From positions 1-64,000 of the forward strand of contig DATKVV010000080.1 in NCBI GenBank assembly GCA_035529895.1: 64,000 nt of DNA. Reading direction: 5' to 3'. This DNA is from JAUWKC01 sp035529895 (GTDB lineage: Bacteria > Planctomycetota > Phycisphaerae > Sedimentisphaerales > Anaerobacaceae). How positions within the stretch are numbered: position 1 is the stretch's first letter; the number at the start of each line of letters is the position of its first letter. This document shows, piece after piece, positions 1 through 8,727 of the stretch. Position numbers and translations under genes: made by a program. Under the pieces are notes generated by a model. The model did not search any database and had not been told where the DNA came from. It saw only the letters and a program-made list of their open reading frames with translations.

Positions 1-44
1 GCAGTCGACCGCAAGGGGACTGCTGTGGCGTTTAAGGTATAATG

Positions 45-85
45 GGCTGCAGAAGGGCGGCCTGAAAGGCCGCCCTTCTGCAGCC
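45..85. terminator. Perfect 18-bp hairpin, probable terminator
   Basis: Bases 45-62 (GGCTGCAGAAGGGCGGCC) are the exact reverse complement of 68-85, with a five-base TGAAA loop. It lies 75 bases beyond the stop of the minus-strand sialidase-like gene, so it may end that transcript. No T-tract follows on either strand, so a rho-independent mechanism is not certain; an RNA-stabilising 3' structure is the alternative. Confidence 0.5.
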
Positions 86-133
86 GGCGGTTATCAACAT
101 TCATATCAGGGCTGATAAAATGATAGAAACGGC

Positions 134-154
134 GGGGGCTAAAGTCCACTCTAC
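134..154. repeat. Fragment of a dispersed intergenic repeat
   Basis: The segment GGGCTAAAGTCCACTCTACC resembles the segment at 54867-54887 (GGGCTAAAGCCCATCCTAC). Both sit outside genes. Two copies in one window suggest a short dispersed extragenic repeat; this copy has lost the perfect palindrome. Confidence 0.35.
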
Positions 155-160
155 CTTAAC

Positions 161-1336
161 TCAGTGTCGTTTTTTCATGTCGGATGGGGGAGGGTAGAGC
201 CAGTCTTTTGACAGGGCGAGGACTTTGAGTCGATTGAGGCCGCCGACCTGTTTGTCGCCGGCACAATAGGACAAGAGGGCGCGATTGTCAACGAAGCTCA
301 TCGAGGTGTAGCAAAACCAGCCGTTGGGGTCTGCTTCTATTATGCGGGATTTGCTCCAGGTGCGGCCGTCATCTTTACTGATAGCTACACACAAGGGTGT
401 GCGTTTTCCTTTTTGGAAGGGGTGGGCGCCGGAATGGTCGTTCCAGACACACAGCAGGTCGTCGCTCCAGGGGATGCGCTCGATGGTGGCGGGACTGCAG
501 GGCGAAGCAAGACTTGTCGGCGTGGGTTCGGACCAGGTTATGCCGCCATCGCTGGAGTAACAGCCATACTGGAAGCCGTGTGTGGTGCGCATGAACATCC
601 AGAGCCGGCCGTCCCTGATCTCGACAACTCCGGGTTCCTGTAAGACGCTTTTTCGTTCGGAAACAGGGGTAATGGCAGTGTTGGACTTATGCCAGGAGCG
701 GCCGTCGTCATCGGAATAATAGACTATGGGAATTCCCATGCTGCTAAAGTCTGTAACTTTTGTCCCCGTTTCGTCGAAGCCGGTGTGCAGGGCGGCAGGG
801 ACAATCAAACGTCCTGTGGACAATTGAACTGCACGGTCGTTGTTGACGACATGATAACCTTCCAGCAGTGTGACGCGCACGGGTGGGCTGAGGGTTTCGA
901 ATTCATCCGTCGAGCGGCGGACATACGTGCTGCAGGAGCGGAGCCTTGCTTCTTTGCGCAGGTAAAAGAGAAGCAGTTCGCCGTTCTTTAGGCGCAGGAT
1001 GCTGACGGACATGACGTTGCATTTACCCTCGTTGGGAACGAGTATTTTGTCGTTGGTCCAGGTCTTGCCGTTATCGCTGGAGGTGCGCATGGCCAGGTCG
1101 GCGGTGGAATGGTCTCTCGTACCCCCCGTGAAACGGGAATAGACCAGGCACAGCCGGCCGTCTTTCAATTGGACAATATCACCCTCGGAGTTTCTCGGCT
1201 GTTGGCTGGTCGGCTCTATCACCAGCAGCGTCTGCGTGTCCGCAGTCGCAGCCGAGTGAAGGTATGCCGTCAGGATTATGGTCGCGAGCGTGCAAGTAGT
1301 TCTGATTAACGCTTGGCAGTCCTGGATCAGTCCCAT
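161..1336 (-). CDS. Secreted sialidase-like BNR-repeat protein
   Basis: A 391-residue protein with an N-terminal signal peptide (hydrophobic stretch about residues 12-32, then Ala-Thr-Ala). Four Asp-box motifs of the form S-x-D-x-G-x-T-W are visible: SSDNGKTW, SDDDGRSW, SSDGGITW and SKDDGRTW. These are the structural hallmark of six-bladed beta-propeller sialidases (GH33 / BNR family). The length fits one catalytic propeller without extra modules. It would act outside the cytoplasm on sialylated or related glycans, but many planctomycetal BNR proteins have no proven sialidase activity, so the substrate is open. The ATG at 1336 has no clear ribosome binding site, yet it is the only start that keeps the signal peptide. 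It is monocistronic and followed by the hairpin at 45-85. Confidence 0.8.
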   Translation of the reverse strand: MGLIQDCQALIRTTCTLATIILTAYLHSAATADTQTLLVIEPTSQQPRNSEGDIVQLKDGRLCLVYSRFTGGTRDHSTADLAMRTSSDNGKTWTNDKILVPNEGKCNVMSVSILRLKNGELLLFYLRKEARLRSCSTYVRRSTDEFETLSPPVRVTLLEGYHVVNNDRAVQLSTGRLIVPAALHTGFDETGTKVTDFSSMGIPIVYYSDDDGRSWHKSNTAITPVSERKSVLQEPGVVEIRDGRLWMFMRTTHGFQYGCYSSDGGITWSEPTPTSLASPCSPATIERIPWSDDLLCVWNDHSGAHPFQKGKRTPLCVAISKDDGRTWSKSRIIEADPNGWFCYTSMSFVDNRALLSYCAGDKQVGGLNRLKVLALSKDWLYPPPSDMKKRH

Positions 1337-1567
1337 TTGACCAGCGATTTCGCACCTAATGTTGTTTCAGCCGTGTTTCCGGGCCTCTGTGTTATAAAGA
1401 TACCGGATGGGCATGAAAAAGACAAGTCTCGGTGGGTTCTGAGGCATATGCTTTCTGCGTTTTGGGCCGGTGTGGTAATCTTTGGATGGCGGAACGGCAG
1501 GTTTTCGTATTTCGCAGGCGATTTGGGCCGAAAAAAGCGTTTTTGCTATACGCTTGCATATCGTGGC
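1337..1567. other. Intergenic, upstream of both sialidase and dxr
   Basis: This non-coding stretch separates the divergent sialidase-like gene and dxr. Short open frames cross it on both strands, but none has a ribosome binding site or recognisable protein sequence. The dxr promoter begins at its right edge. Confidence 0.5.
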
Positions 1568-1597
1568 TTGACAGTTCGGGAAAAGTTATCGTATTAT
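1568..1597 (+). promoter_or_regulatory. Sigma-70-type promoter upstream of dxr
   Basis: A perfect -35 hexamer TTGACA (1568-1573) is separated by 18 bases from TATTAT (1592-1597). Transcription would start near 1604, giving a leader of roughly 225 bases before the dxr start. It probably drives dxr and the overlapping protease gene. Confidence 0.6.
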
Positions 1598-1799
1598 GTG
1601 AATTGGTAGTTAACGTGGTCAAGGGAGGGTCTGCGAAAGGGAGACTGTGGGCTGAAAGCGAGAGAAGAAAGTGTGGCCTTGCGAATATATTTTATTCATT
1701 GCGTGTGAGATTCATCCTGGCGAAAAGTCCGCAAGCGATAATTTCTGAACAGCTGATAGAAAGATAGTATCTGTTTTACTTTTTTAGAGGTGTTTTTGT

Positions 1800-1818
1800 C
1801 CCGCCGAGGCGGGCAAGT
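1800..1818. repeat. Repeat-derived hairpin just before dxr start
   Basis: CCCGCC (1800-1805) and GGCGGG (1808-1813) form a hairpin ending 15 bases before the dxr ATG. The eleven bases GGCGGGCAAGT (1808-1818) recur exactly at 50922-50932 inside the cloverleaf-like element. It appears to be a truncated copy of that dispersed repeat sitting over the translation start region. Confidence 0.45.
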
Positions 1819-1828
1819 GCCGGGTTTT

Positions 1829-2992
1829 ATGGCCAAACGCATTGCGATTTTGGGTTCGACCGGTTCGATAGGCAAGAGTGCTCTTCGAGTAGTTGATGCG
1901 CTGGGGCCGGGGTACGAAATTGTTGCGCTGACGGCTCACAGCAGCGCGGGTTTGCTTGCTGAACAGGCGAGGCGATACAGGCCGAAATACATCGCACTTA
2001 CAAATGCGATTTACTATGAGCAGCTCGGCGAGGCTGTCGGCGATTTGGATGTTGAGGTTCTGGGGGGGCCTGAAGGCCTGGTGGAGATTGCGGAGCTTGA
2101 GGGGGTTGATATTGTCCTGACGGCGGTGGTTGGAGCGGCGGGTCTGCCTGCCGTTCTTGCGGCTGCGGAAAAGGGCAGGATACTTGCGATTGCGAACAAG
2201 GAGCCGTTTGTTATTGCGGGCGAGCTGCTGATGAAGGCCGCCAGAGAAAACGGCGGCACTGTTCTGCCTGTGGATAGCGAACACTCGGCGATTTTTCAGG
2301 CGATGCGGGCGGGGGCCCGCCATGAGGTTCGCAAAATCATTCTGACCTCTTCGGGTGGGCCGTTCAGGGGGGCAGGCATTGACGAGATTCAGGATGTAAC
2401 GCCGGAGGAAGCGCTTTCGCATCCGGTCTGGGATATGGGGCCGAAAATCACCATTGATTCGGCCACTATGATGAACAAGGCGCTGGAGATTATCGAGGCG
2501 CATTGGCTTTTCGATATGCCGGTTGACCGAATCGAGATTCTGATTCATCCGGAGTCAATAGTCCATTCGCTTGTGGAATTTGTTGACGGGTCGGTGGTGG
2601 CACAACTGAGCGAGCCTGATATGTGCCTGCCGATTCAGTATGCTTTGACGTATCCGGCCCGCGTGGCGGGGCCGGCCAGGCGCCTGAGGCTTGAAGAAAC
2701 AGGCACGCTTACGTTCGAGAGGCCCAATCTGGAAACGTTTCGGGCGCTGTCGCTGGGTTTTGAGGTCGCACGGACGGGCGGTACCGCGGCGGCTGTTTTC
2801 AACGCCGCAAATGAAGCGGCGGTGCAGGAATTCCTGGCGGGAAGGATTAAATTCGCTAATATAGTCGAACTTGTCGAGCACTGCCTGAATAAACATAATG
2901 TCAAGACGAATGTTTCGCTCGAGCAACTGCTTGAAGCCGATGGCTGGGCGAGAAGAGAGGTTATTGAATGTCTGAATCAGAAAGTTCGCTGA
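1829..2992 (+). CDS. dxr: 1-deoxy-D-xylulose 5-phosphate reductoisomerase
   Basis: This cytoplasmic enzyme converts DXP to 2-C-methyl-D-erythritol 4-phosphate with NADPH, the first committed step of the MEP isoprenoid pathway. The N-terminal NADPH motif GSTGSIG is present. Metal and substrate residues lie in PVDSEHSAIFQ, in SSGGPFR and in a long conserved block starting HPVWDMGPKITIDSATM. The usual ANKES motif reads ANKEP here, a small deviation. I chose the ATG at 1829 (MAKRIAILG, 387 residues) because it matches the family N-terminus; an in-frame GTG at 1790 would add 13 unconserved residues encoded by a hairpin repeat. Its 3' end overlaps the next gene by 25 bases, so the two are probably co-transcribed, as dxr and rseP often are in bacteria. 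A second MEP gene, ispE, lies at 43141-44043. Confidence 0.95.
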   Translation: MAKRIAILGSTGSIGKSALRVVDALGPGYEIVALTAHSSAGLLAEQARRYRPKYIALTNAIYYEQLGEAVGDLDVEVLGGPEGLVEIAELEGVDIVLTAVVGAAGLPAVLAAAEKGRILAIANKEPFVIAGELLMKAARENGGTVLPVDSEHSAIFQAMRAGARHEVRKIILTSSGGPFRGAGIDEIQDVTPEEALSHPVWDMGPKITIDSATMMNKALEIIEAHWLFDMPVDRIEILIHPESIVHSLVEFVDGSVVAQLSEPDMCLPIQYALTYPARVAGPARRLRLEETGTLTFERPNLETFRALSLGFEVARTGGTAAAVFNAANEAAVQEFLAGRIKFANIVELVEHCLNKHNVKTNVSLEQLLEADGWARREVIECLNQKVR

Positions 2993-5127
2993 ACGAAAAC
3001 ACATTTTGTGAAAAGAGCCCGGGAAGCGGATTTGGCAGGCGTTTCAGCGGTGTTCTGCTGCTGATTGTCATTGCGGCGGTTATTTCTTTACTTATACGAA
3101 ATCTGGATGTATTCGGCAATATACTAAAAGTAATAATCGGATTTGGGGGGGTGATTCTGGTTCACGAATTCGGTCATTTCGTTGTTGCCAAGCTTTCGGG
3201 TATGAAGGTGGAGGCCTTTTCCATCGGCTTCTCGCCCGTTTTGGCGGGCATCCTCAGGACTGAGCGGGGCTATCGCATCCGGATATTGCCGAGTTTTTTC
3301 CCAAAAGAGAACGATGACTCGGACGAAGGTCGGCTGAGTTTTACTATCGGCAGGAAAGGCAAACCCGGCGAGACGGAATATCGTATAGGGCTTATCCCAT
3401 TCGGGGGCTTCAACAAGATACTCGGTCAGGAAGACACCAAAGCGGCCAAGGCGGGCGACGACCCGCGTTCGTATATCAATAAGCCTATTATTGTTCGCAT
3501 GGCGGTTATAGCGGCAGGAGTTGTTTTTAACGCTCTCAGTGCGATTTTAGTTTTCATGATTGTTTATCTTGTGGGCATTAATCTTGTGCCGCCGGTGGTC
3601 GGCGGGGTGGCGCCGAATTCGCCGGCTGCTCGTGCGGGACTGCGAGCGGGCGACGAGATAATAGAGATAGCGGGCAAAAAGGACAATCTTGACTTTCGCA
3701 ATATTATAATCGCGGCAATCTTGTCGGGCAGGGACGAGAAGGTTCCGCTGAGGGTCAGGCACACCGACAACACGGAGGAGGACCTGGCGATTGCGGCCAA
3801 GCGAATGTCGACGCTAAACGGAGAAATGAGAGCTTTTGGTATTGAGTGGCCGACGAGCCTGACCATCGCCAATGTTTCGGATGCCGCAGGCTTATACAAA
3901 AGGACAGGGCTAAAACCCGGCGACCGGATAAAGTCCGTTAACGGAAAGCAAGTCCGCGCCTACTGGGAGCTGGAGGACATAATTGCAGAGGCCTTTGTTC
4001 CGGCGGTGACGGTTGTGGCTGAAAGGACCGACCCTGTTTCGAAGAAATCTGAGGCCGTTGAGTCACAGCTTCGGCTGGAATGGTTGTATGCCGGCAGTCT
4101 GGAAGTTGAATCCGACTCTGAGCTTTCCCATGTCTATAGCATGGTGCCGCGTTTGCGGGTCACGGATGTTTCAAAAGAAGGGGACGCCAATGATGTCGCA
4201 CACGCTCTGCGGCGCGGCGATATCATTCTTGCGGTGGGCAATATCGAGAATCCCACCTATAAGGAGCTGCGTGACCTTACCGAAGAATACGAGTCAAAAG
4301 CACTGCCCATAAAGGCATTGCGTTTGGACGGCGGAGGGGCTGAAGAGGTCCTTACGGTCACGGTTACGCCCAAATGGTCGCGGGACGTGGATCGCGTAGT
4401 GATTGGTATTAACGTCGAGCTTGACACAGAGCATCCGGTTGTGGCCAAGACCATTACGGCTGAAGGCGGACCGGCGGCACTGGCCATCCCTCGCGGGGCG
4501 ACGATAACGGCGGTTGACGGAGTGAGCGTTTCGAGCTTCTACGATATCGTCAGGGAAATCCGCAGGAATTCCGGTCAGCGCATCACGATAGACTATCGGC
4601 TCAGTAACGAAATTGCCGGCGATGTTGTCCTGCAGGCAGGAGCCACAGAAAAACCTATCTCTGTCAAAGTAGTATTTGCCGAATTCGTTCCATTTAAACT
4701 TCTGCAGAGACTTTACAAGGCCGGCGGTCCGGGCGAGGCGATTACGATTGGATTGAAAAAGACCAGTGTCCTTATCGTCGACACCTGTTTGAGCATAAGG
4801 CGCATGATTCAGGGGCTTGTCAGCAGGAAGGAGTTTTCGGGGCCTGTCGGCCTTATAAAGGTCAGTTATGATATTGCCGCGGAGCGGCCCCTGGTTGAAT
4901 TCATTCATTTTCTTGGCCTGATAAGCGTTCTTCTTGCCGTGTTCAACCTCTTGCCCATTCCGCCTTTTGACGGCGGGTGGCTCGTGCTGCTCGCGGTTGA
5001 GAAAGTCAGGGGGTCGGCGCTAAGTGAGCGGGCGCAGGGGGCGGTAGCTTATGCCGGGGTGGTGTTTGTGATAGCGCTTTTTCTTTATTTGACATTTAAT
5101 GATATTGTTAATATTTTTTCTCGTTAG
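2968..5127 (+). CDS. rseP: RseP-like site-2 membrane metalloprotease
   Basis: A 719-residue intramembrane zinc protease of the S2P/M50 family. The catalytic HEFGH motif is at residues 66-70 inside the first conserved membrane segments. The second zinc-ligand motif, NLLPIPPFDGG, is near the C-terminus, followed by the last membrane helix. Between them lie two or more PDZ-like domains, for example around PNSPAARAGLRAGDEI and KRTGLKPGDRI. At 719 residues it is much longer than E. coli RseP (about 450), reflecting an enlarged periplasmic PDZ region and an N-terminal extension with an extra hydrophobic segment (about residues 28-43). In characterised bacteria such proteases cut anti-sigma factors or signal-peptide remnants; the substrate here is unknown. 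It overlaps dxr, implying translational coupling. Confidence 0.9.
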   Translation: MSESESSLNENTFCEKSPGSGFGRRFSGVLLLIVIAAVISLLIRNLDVFGNILKVIIGFGGVILVHEFGHFVVAKLSGMKVEAFSIGFSPVLAGILRTERGYRIRILPSFFPKENDDSDEGRLSFTIGRKGKPGETEYRIGLIPFGGFNKILGQEDTKAAKAGDDPRSYINKPIIVRMAVIAAGVVFNALSAILVFMIVYLVGINLVPPVVGGVAPNSPAARAGLRAGDEIIEIAGKKDNLDFRNIIIAAILSGRDEKVPLRVRHTDNTEEDLAIAAKRMSTLNGEMRAFGIEWPTSLTIANVSDAAGLYKRTGLKPGDRIKSVNGKQVRAYWELEDIIAEAFVPAVTVVAERTDPVSKKSEAVESQLRLEWLYAGSLEVESDSELSHVYSMVPRLRVTDVSKEGDANDVAHALRRGDIILAVGNIENPTYKELRDLTEEYESKALPIKALRLDGGGAEEVLTVTVTPKWSRDVDRVVIGINVELDTEHPVVAKTITAEGGPAALAIPRGATITAVDGVSVSSFYDIVREIRRNSGQRITIDYRLSNEIAGDVVLQAGATEKPISVKVVFAEFVPFKLLQRLYKAGGPGEAITIGLKKTSVLIVDTCLSIRRMIQGLVSRKEFSGPVGLIKVSYDIAAERPLVEFIHFLGLISVLLAVFNLLPIPPFDGGWLVLLAVEKVRGSALSERAQGAVAYAGVVFVIALFLYLTFNDIVNIFSR

Positions 5128-5242
5128 CCGGTCAGGTCGCCGGTTCGAGGTCGACAGCGTTCACCTGGAAAGAGTCGTATAAAGGACTGTGGGGGATATG
5201 GAGCAAGGATGTTTTTGCTGAGTAAGGAAAGGATTCGAAGGT

Positions 5243-6595
5243 TTGAAAACGTTATTGGATAAGCGTCGGGGCCAACAGTACCATGCGGGCCTGACCGATG
5301 CTCTAAAACAAGCCGATGCGGAAGTTTGCCGATTAATAAAAAAAGAGTACGAGCGGCTTGAAAACACGCTGCAACTGGTTGCGGCGGAGAATCGGTGCTC
5401 CAGCGCGGTTCTGGCGGCCCTCGGCTCTGTGGTCCAGAACAAGACCGCGGAGGGCTTCCCCGGGGCAAGGATGCACGGGGGCTGCGAGGTAGTCGATGAG
5501 ATAGAGAGACTTGCCGCCGACCGGGCGAAAGAGGCTTTCGGCGCGAAATATGCGAATGTTCAGCCGCATTCGGGAACGAGCGCGAATCAAATTGTCATTG
5601 CCGCAGTTTCGGAAAGGGAAGATAGGATATTAAGTCTGGCCTTGGAGCAGGGGGGACACTATTCGCACGGCTCGAGCGATTCGGTCACCGGTAAGTTCTT
5701 CAGTATAGAAAATTATTATCTTGATAAGGCGAGCTTTCTTCTGGATTACGGGTCAATCAGACAGCAGGCGCTCAGAGTCAGGCCGAAACTTATTGTATGC
5801 GGGGCCAGCGCCTATACGAGGACCATAGATTTTCCGAAGTTCAGAGAAATTGCGGACGAGGCGGGGGCGTATCTTCTGGCGGACGTCTCGCACATATCGG
5901 GACTGGTGATTGCCGGCGCCCATCCTTCGCCGATAAACCACGCGCACTTTACGACGACAAGCACCTACAAACCCGGCGGGCCCCGGGGCGGACTGATATT
6001 AATGGGCAAAGATTACGACCAGAGAATAGTGACAGCGGGCAGAGAGATGGCCTTGTGGCAGCGCATTGAACAGGCGACGTTTCCCGGCGTGCAGGGGACG
6101 CCTTACTTCAATCATATAGCGGCCAAGGCCGTCTTCTTCAAAGAGACGCTTTCCGACGAATACAAGGCCAGACAGTTCAAAATCATAGAAAATGCAAAAA
6201 GGCTGGCAAATAATCTGCTTGATTCGGGATACGACGTGGTGACGGGCGGGACGGACAACCACATGGTTCTGGTGAACGTGGCCGACTCCGGAGTGGGCCT
6301 GACAGGCGTAGCGGCACAAAGGTGTCTGGAAGAGTGCGGCATAGTTGTTGACAAGGTCGGTGTGCCTTACGATACGAGGCCGGCTGCGATTGCGAGCGGC
6401 ATCAGATTGGGCACGCCCATTGTTACGAGAAGCGGGATGGGTGAGAAGGAAATGGACGAGGTATCGGGAATGATCGATTCGGTCTTGAGGCAGGTAAAGA
6501 CGGCAGGCCAGACCGATTACGAAATAGACGAGTCATTCAAGCAGGCAAAACAAGACCAGGTCCGGGATTTATGCAGCAGATTTCCTTTCTGTTAA
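5243..6595 (+). CDS. glyA: Divergent serine hydroxymethyltransferase-like enzyme
   Basis: A 450-residue PLP enzyme of the SHMT family, which interconverts serine and glycine with tetrahydrofolate. Family blocks are clear: VAAEN, NVQPHSGTSAN, GGHYSHGS, LLADVSHISGLV and the PLP-lysine segment TYKPGGPRGG (Lys243). Several residues nearly invariant in true SHMT differ. E. coli Tyr55 aligns with Thr68 (NKTAEG), the Tyr64-Tyr65 pair with Met77-His78 (GFPGARMHGG), and His228 before the lysine is Tyr242. These positions contact substrate and cofactor, so the substrate may not be plain serine; an alpha-substituted serine such as alpha-methylserine is one possibility. The start is TTG at 5243, preceded by AAGGAAAGG. 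It stands between the protease gene and the glycan locus, 22 bases before the flippase gene. Confidence 0.8.
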   Translation: MKTLLDKRRGQQYHAGLTDALKQADAEVCRLIKKEYERLENTLQLVAAENRCSSAVLAALGSVVQNKTAEGFPGARMHGGCEVVDEIERLAADRAKEAFGAKYANVQPHSGTSANQIVIAAVSEREDRILSLALEQGGHYSHGSSDSVTGKFFSIENYYLDKASFLLDYGSIRQQALRVRPKLIVCGASAYTRTIDFPKFREIADEAGAYLLADVSHISGLVIAGAHPSPINHAHFTTTSTYKPGGPRGGLILMGKDYDQRIVTAGREMALWQRIEQATFPGVQGTPYFNHIAAKAVFFKETLSDEYKARQFKIIENAKRLANNLLDSGYDVVTGGTDNHMVLVNVADSGVGLTGVAAQRCLEECGIVVDKVGVPYDTRPAAIASGIRLGTPIVTRSGMGEKEMDEVSGMIDSVLRQVKTAGQTDYEIDESFKQAKQDQVRDLCSRFPFC

Positions 6596-6617
6596 GCGGT
6601 ATTTTTGCGGAAGGCCG

Positions 6618-7922
6618 ATGTTCTCGAACACTATGCTGCAAAGAATAAAACAAGAGCTTGAACAGGGCAAAACGCTGCTGCAATTCGGATTCTTAAATGC
6701 CACGGGTCAGGTTCTTGGAATGATTGCGCCTCTGGTTATCGCGGAGTATTTTTCGAGGTTCTCGAAAGAGTCGGCAGAGGGGATGTTTACCAGCTACTAT
6801 CTGGCCAAGATGGTAGTGTTCTTTTTCGCGACGCTGCTGATCGCCGCGGCACAGACGCCTTTTATCGTCTTCGCAAACCAGGAAAAGGCGGGAACCGGCA
6901 GGATAAACAAAGCGTTCTCCGTGCAATTGACTTTCTTGCTTTTCAGCCTGGCTGTATTTCCGGCGATAACGCTTCCGCTTAACAAATATATATTCGGAAT
7001 GTTTGCGAGAATAACCGGCGGGGATTTGTTGTTTATCGAACTGGCCTTTGTCGGAATTGCGTTGAAAAGTTTTCTTTCCAATCTGTTTATGGCGATGAAC
7101 CAGAGGATAAAGAATTCCCTTGTCGAGCTGGTTTTCGGCTTCTTCATGCTTGCTATCGTTTTGCTGTTGTACTGGACCGACAGAATCAATCTGAGAACGG
7201 TTTTTCTTGTCTATTTTATTTCTGCCGTTTTTGTGGCGATTATATTCATCAAGACCATCGACTTCGGGCAGTTGCGGCCCTTCAACATCGATAGACGGCT
7301 TTTGAAAGACATGTTCAGTTTTACAGCGTGGGTGATGTTCGGGTCCGCGGCCGTGTACTTCATAGATTGGGGTGACAGCCTCGTTTTGAGGTTGCTGCGC
7401 CCGTTTGGAGATACGGGCACTTACGGTCTGGGCTATCAGGTCTTCAAAGGCGTAGCCGCGTTGACGTTTATCGCAAGTGCTTATTTTATGCCCTTTGTCA
7501 GTCAGCATGTTGCCGACAGTGCCAAAATGAGAGACTACCTGTTTAACAAGAGGCCAAAGGTGTTCCTGCTGGGTCTTGTTGCGATAGGCTTGCTCTTCCT
7601 GGTTACCCCCCAGGTTTTCAAACTGGTTTACGGCGATGTCTTCCGTGGCTCTATCGCCGTCTTGAAAGTCTTGTTCATCGGCTCAGTACTGATACTGTAT
7701 TCCATTTTTTACGACCCGATTCTTCATTCGCTAAAGAAGTTCAAATTCACACAAACGGTCAATGTTGTCCAGGTTTTGCTGAATCTGCTGCTGGATTTCT
7801 GGTTTGTAAGTCGAATGGGTATGATTGGCGCTGCGGTTGCAACTGTGTTGGCGTATTTTTTTCGGGCCGCGGCCATGGAGATATATTTCTGGGTTAAGCT
7901 GAGAAAGCTGCTGAACCTGTGA
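6618..7922 (+). CDS. Wzx/MATE-like polysaccharide flippase
   Basis: A 434-residue polytopic inner-membrane protein with about twelve hydrophobic helices spread over its whole length and short basic loops. This is the pattern of the polysaccharide transporter (PST/Wzx) and MATE-like superfamily. Such proteins move lipid-linked oligosaccharides across the cytoplasmic membrane. The call rests on topology and on the neighbours: glycosyltransferases, a sugar epimerase and methyltransferases follow on the same strand. It opens the plus-strand arm of the glycan locus, with 34 bases before the next gene. There is no motif that fixes the substrate, and a general MATE exporter cannot be excluded from sequence alone. 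Confidence 0.75.
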   Translation: MFSNTMLQRIKQELEQGKTLLQFGFLNATGQVLGMIAPLVIAEYFSRFSKESAEGMFTSYYLAKMVVFFFATLLIAAAQTPFIVFANQEKAGTGRINKAFSVQLTFLLFSLAVFPAITLPLNKYIFGMFARITGGDLLFIELAFVGIALKSFLSNLFMAMNQRIKNSLVELVFGFFMLAIVLLLYWTDRINLRTVFLVYFISAVFVAIIFIKTIDFGQLRPFNIDRRLLKDMFSFTAWVMFGSAAVYFIDWGDSLVLRLLRPFGDTGTYGLGYQVFKGVAALTFIASAYFMPFVSQHVADSAKMRDYLFNKRPKVFLLGLVAIGLLFLVTPQVFKLVYGDVFRGSIAVLKVLFIGSVLILYSIFYDPILHSLKKFKFTQTVNVVQVLLNLLLDFWFVSRMGMIGAAVATVLAYFFRAAAMEIYFWVKLRKLLNL

Positions 7923-7956
7923 TTAGTGCGGTTATTGCCGCAGAGAACTAAACGGT

Positions 7957-8628
7957 ATGGCTGAACAAAATAACAATGTCTCCGGCAGGCCGGCAACGTA
8001 TTATAAGCAGCGCAAGCAGAACATGCTCAAATATGTACCGCCAAATGCGAAAAGAACGCTCGAGTTGGGCTGCGCCGAGGGCAACTTTTCCGAACTTGTC
8101 AAAACCAGTTTTGGCGCAGAGTGCTGGGGCATCGAGATAAACCCCGAAGTTGCGCAAGTCGCGGCGGCAAAGCTTGACAGAGTGATAAATGGTGATGCAA
8201 GCGGGTGTCTGCATGAGGTCCCCGATAATTACTTTGACTGCGTAATATGCAATGATGTTCTCGAACACCTTGCCGACCCCTACACGCTGCTGGTCAGTCT
8301 CAAGGAGAAACTGACTGCCGAAGGTGTTGTTGTTGCGTCTTTCCCGAATGTCAGATATTGCCGCAATCTTTTCGAACTGGTTGTGCGCGGAAACTGGGAC
8401 TACAAAGACGACGGAATACTCGATAGAACGCACCTGAGGTTTTTTACCTGTAAAAGTCTGGTAAAGATGTTTCCGCAGTTGGGGTATGAGCTGCTGACCA
8501 TAGAAGGCCTGCAGTCCGAGCACAATATAAAGACGGCGGCCGTCAGGATTCTGACCCTGTTGTTTTTCAATATCTTCGAAGACATAAGGTACGACCACTT
8601 TGCCTGCGTTGCCAGACCGGTATCTTAG
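7957..8628 (+). CDS. Class I SAM-dependent methyltransferase
   Basis: A 223-residue cytoplasmic methyltransferase. The SAM-binding motif I is LELGCAEGNFS; the acidic residue ending the second strand is in WGIEINPE. The block CVICNDVLEHLADP is the typical UbiG/Methyltransf_11-12 motif IV, and a conserved DRTHLRFF segment follows. Proteins of this shape are common in O-antigen and exopolysaccharide loci, where they methylate sugars or sugar-linked groups. It lies between the flippase and a GT2 gene on the same strand, so modification of the locus glycan is the likely job; the acceptor is unknown. Confidence 0.8.
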   Translation: MAEQNNNVSGRPATYYKQRKQNMLKYVPPNAKRTLELGCAEGNFSELVKTSFGAECWGIEINPEVAQVAAAKLDRVINGDASGCLHEVPDNYFDCVICNDVLEHLADPYTLLVSLKEKLTAEGVVVASFPNVRYCRNLFELVVRGNWDYKDDGILDRTHLRFFTCKSLVKMFPQLGYELLTIEGLQSEHNIKTAAVRILTLLFFNIFEDIRYDHFACVARPVS

Positions 8629-8727
8629 GGGGTATTGAAAGCCCACAAAATCTTCGTTAGAATTCTTCTATTTCCGGAGCATGCTGACTTTGCGTTGGAG
8701 CCACAGGGTTGGAAAAAGGAGATGGTT

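Noticed and set aside
5128..5180. GGTTCGAGGT resembling a tRNA T-arm between the protease gene and glyA
   Set aside because: No acceptor stem, anticodon arm or CCA-like end can be folded around it.
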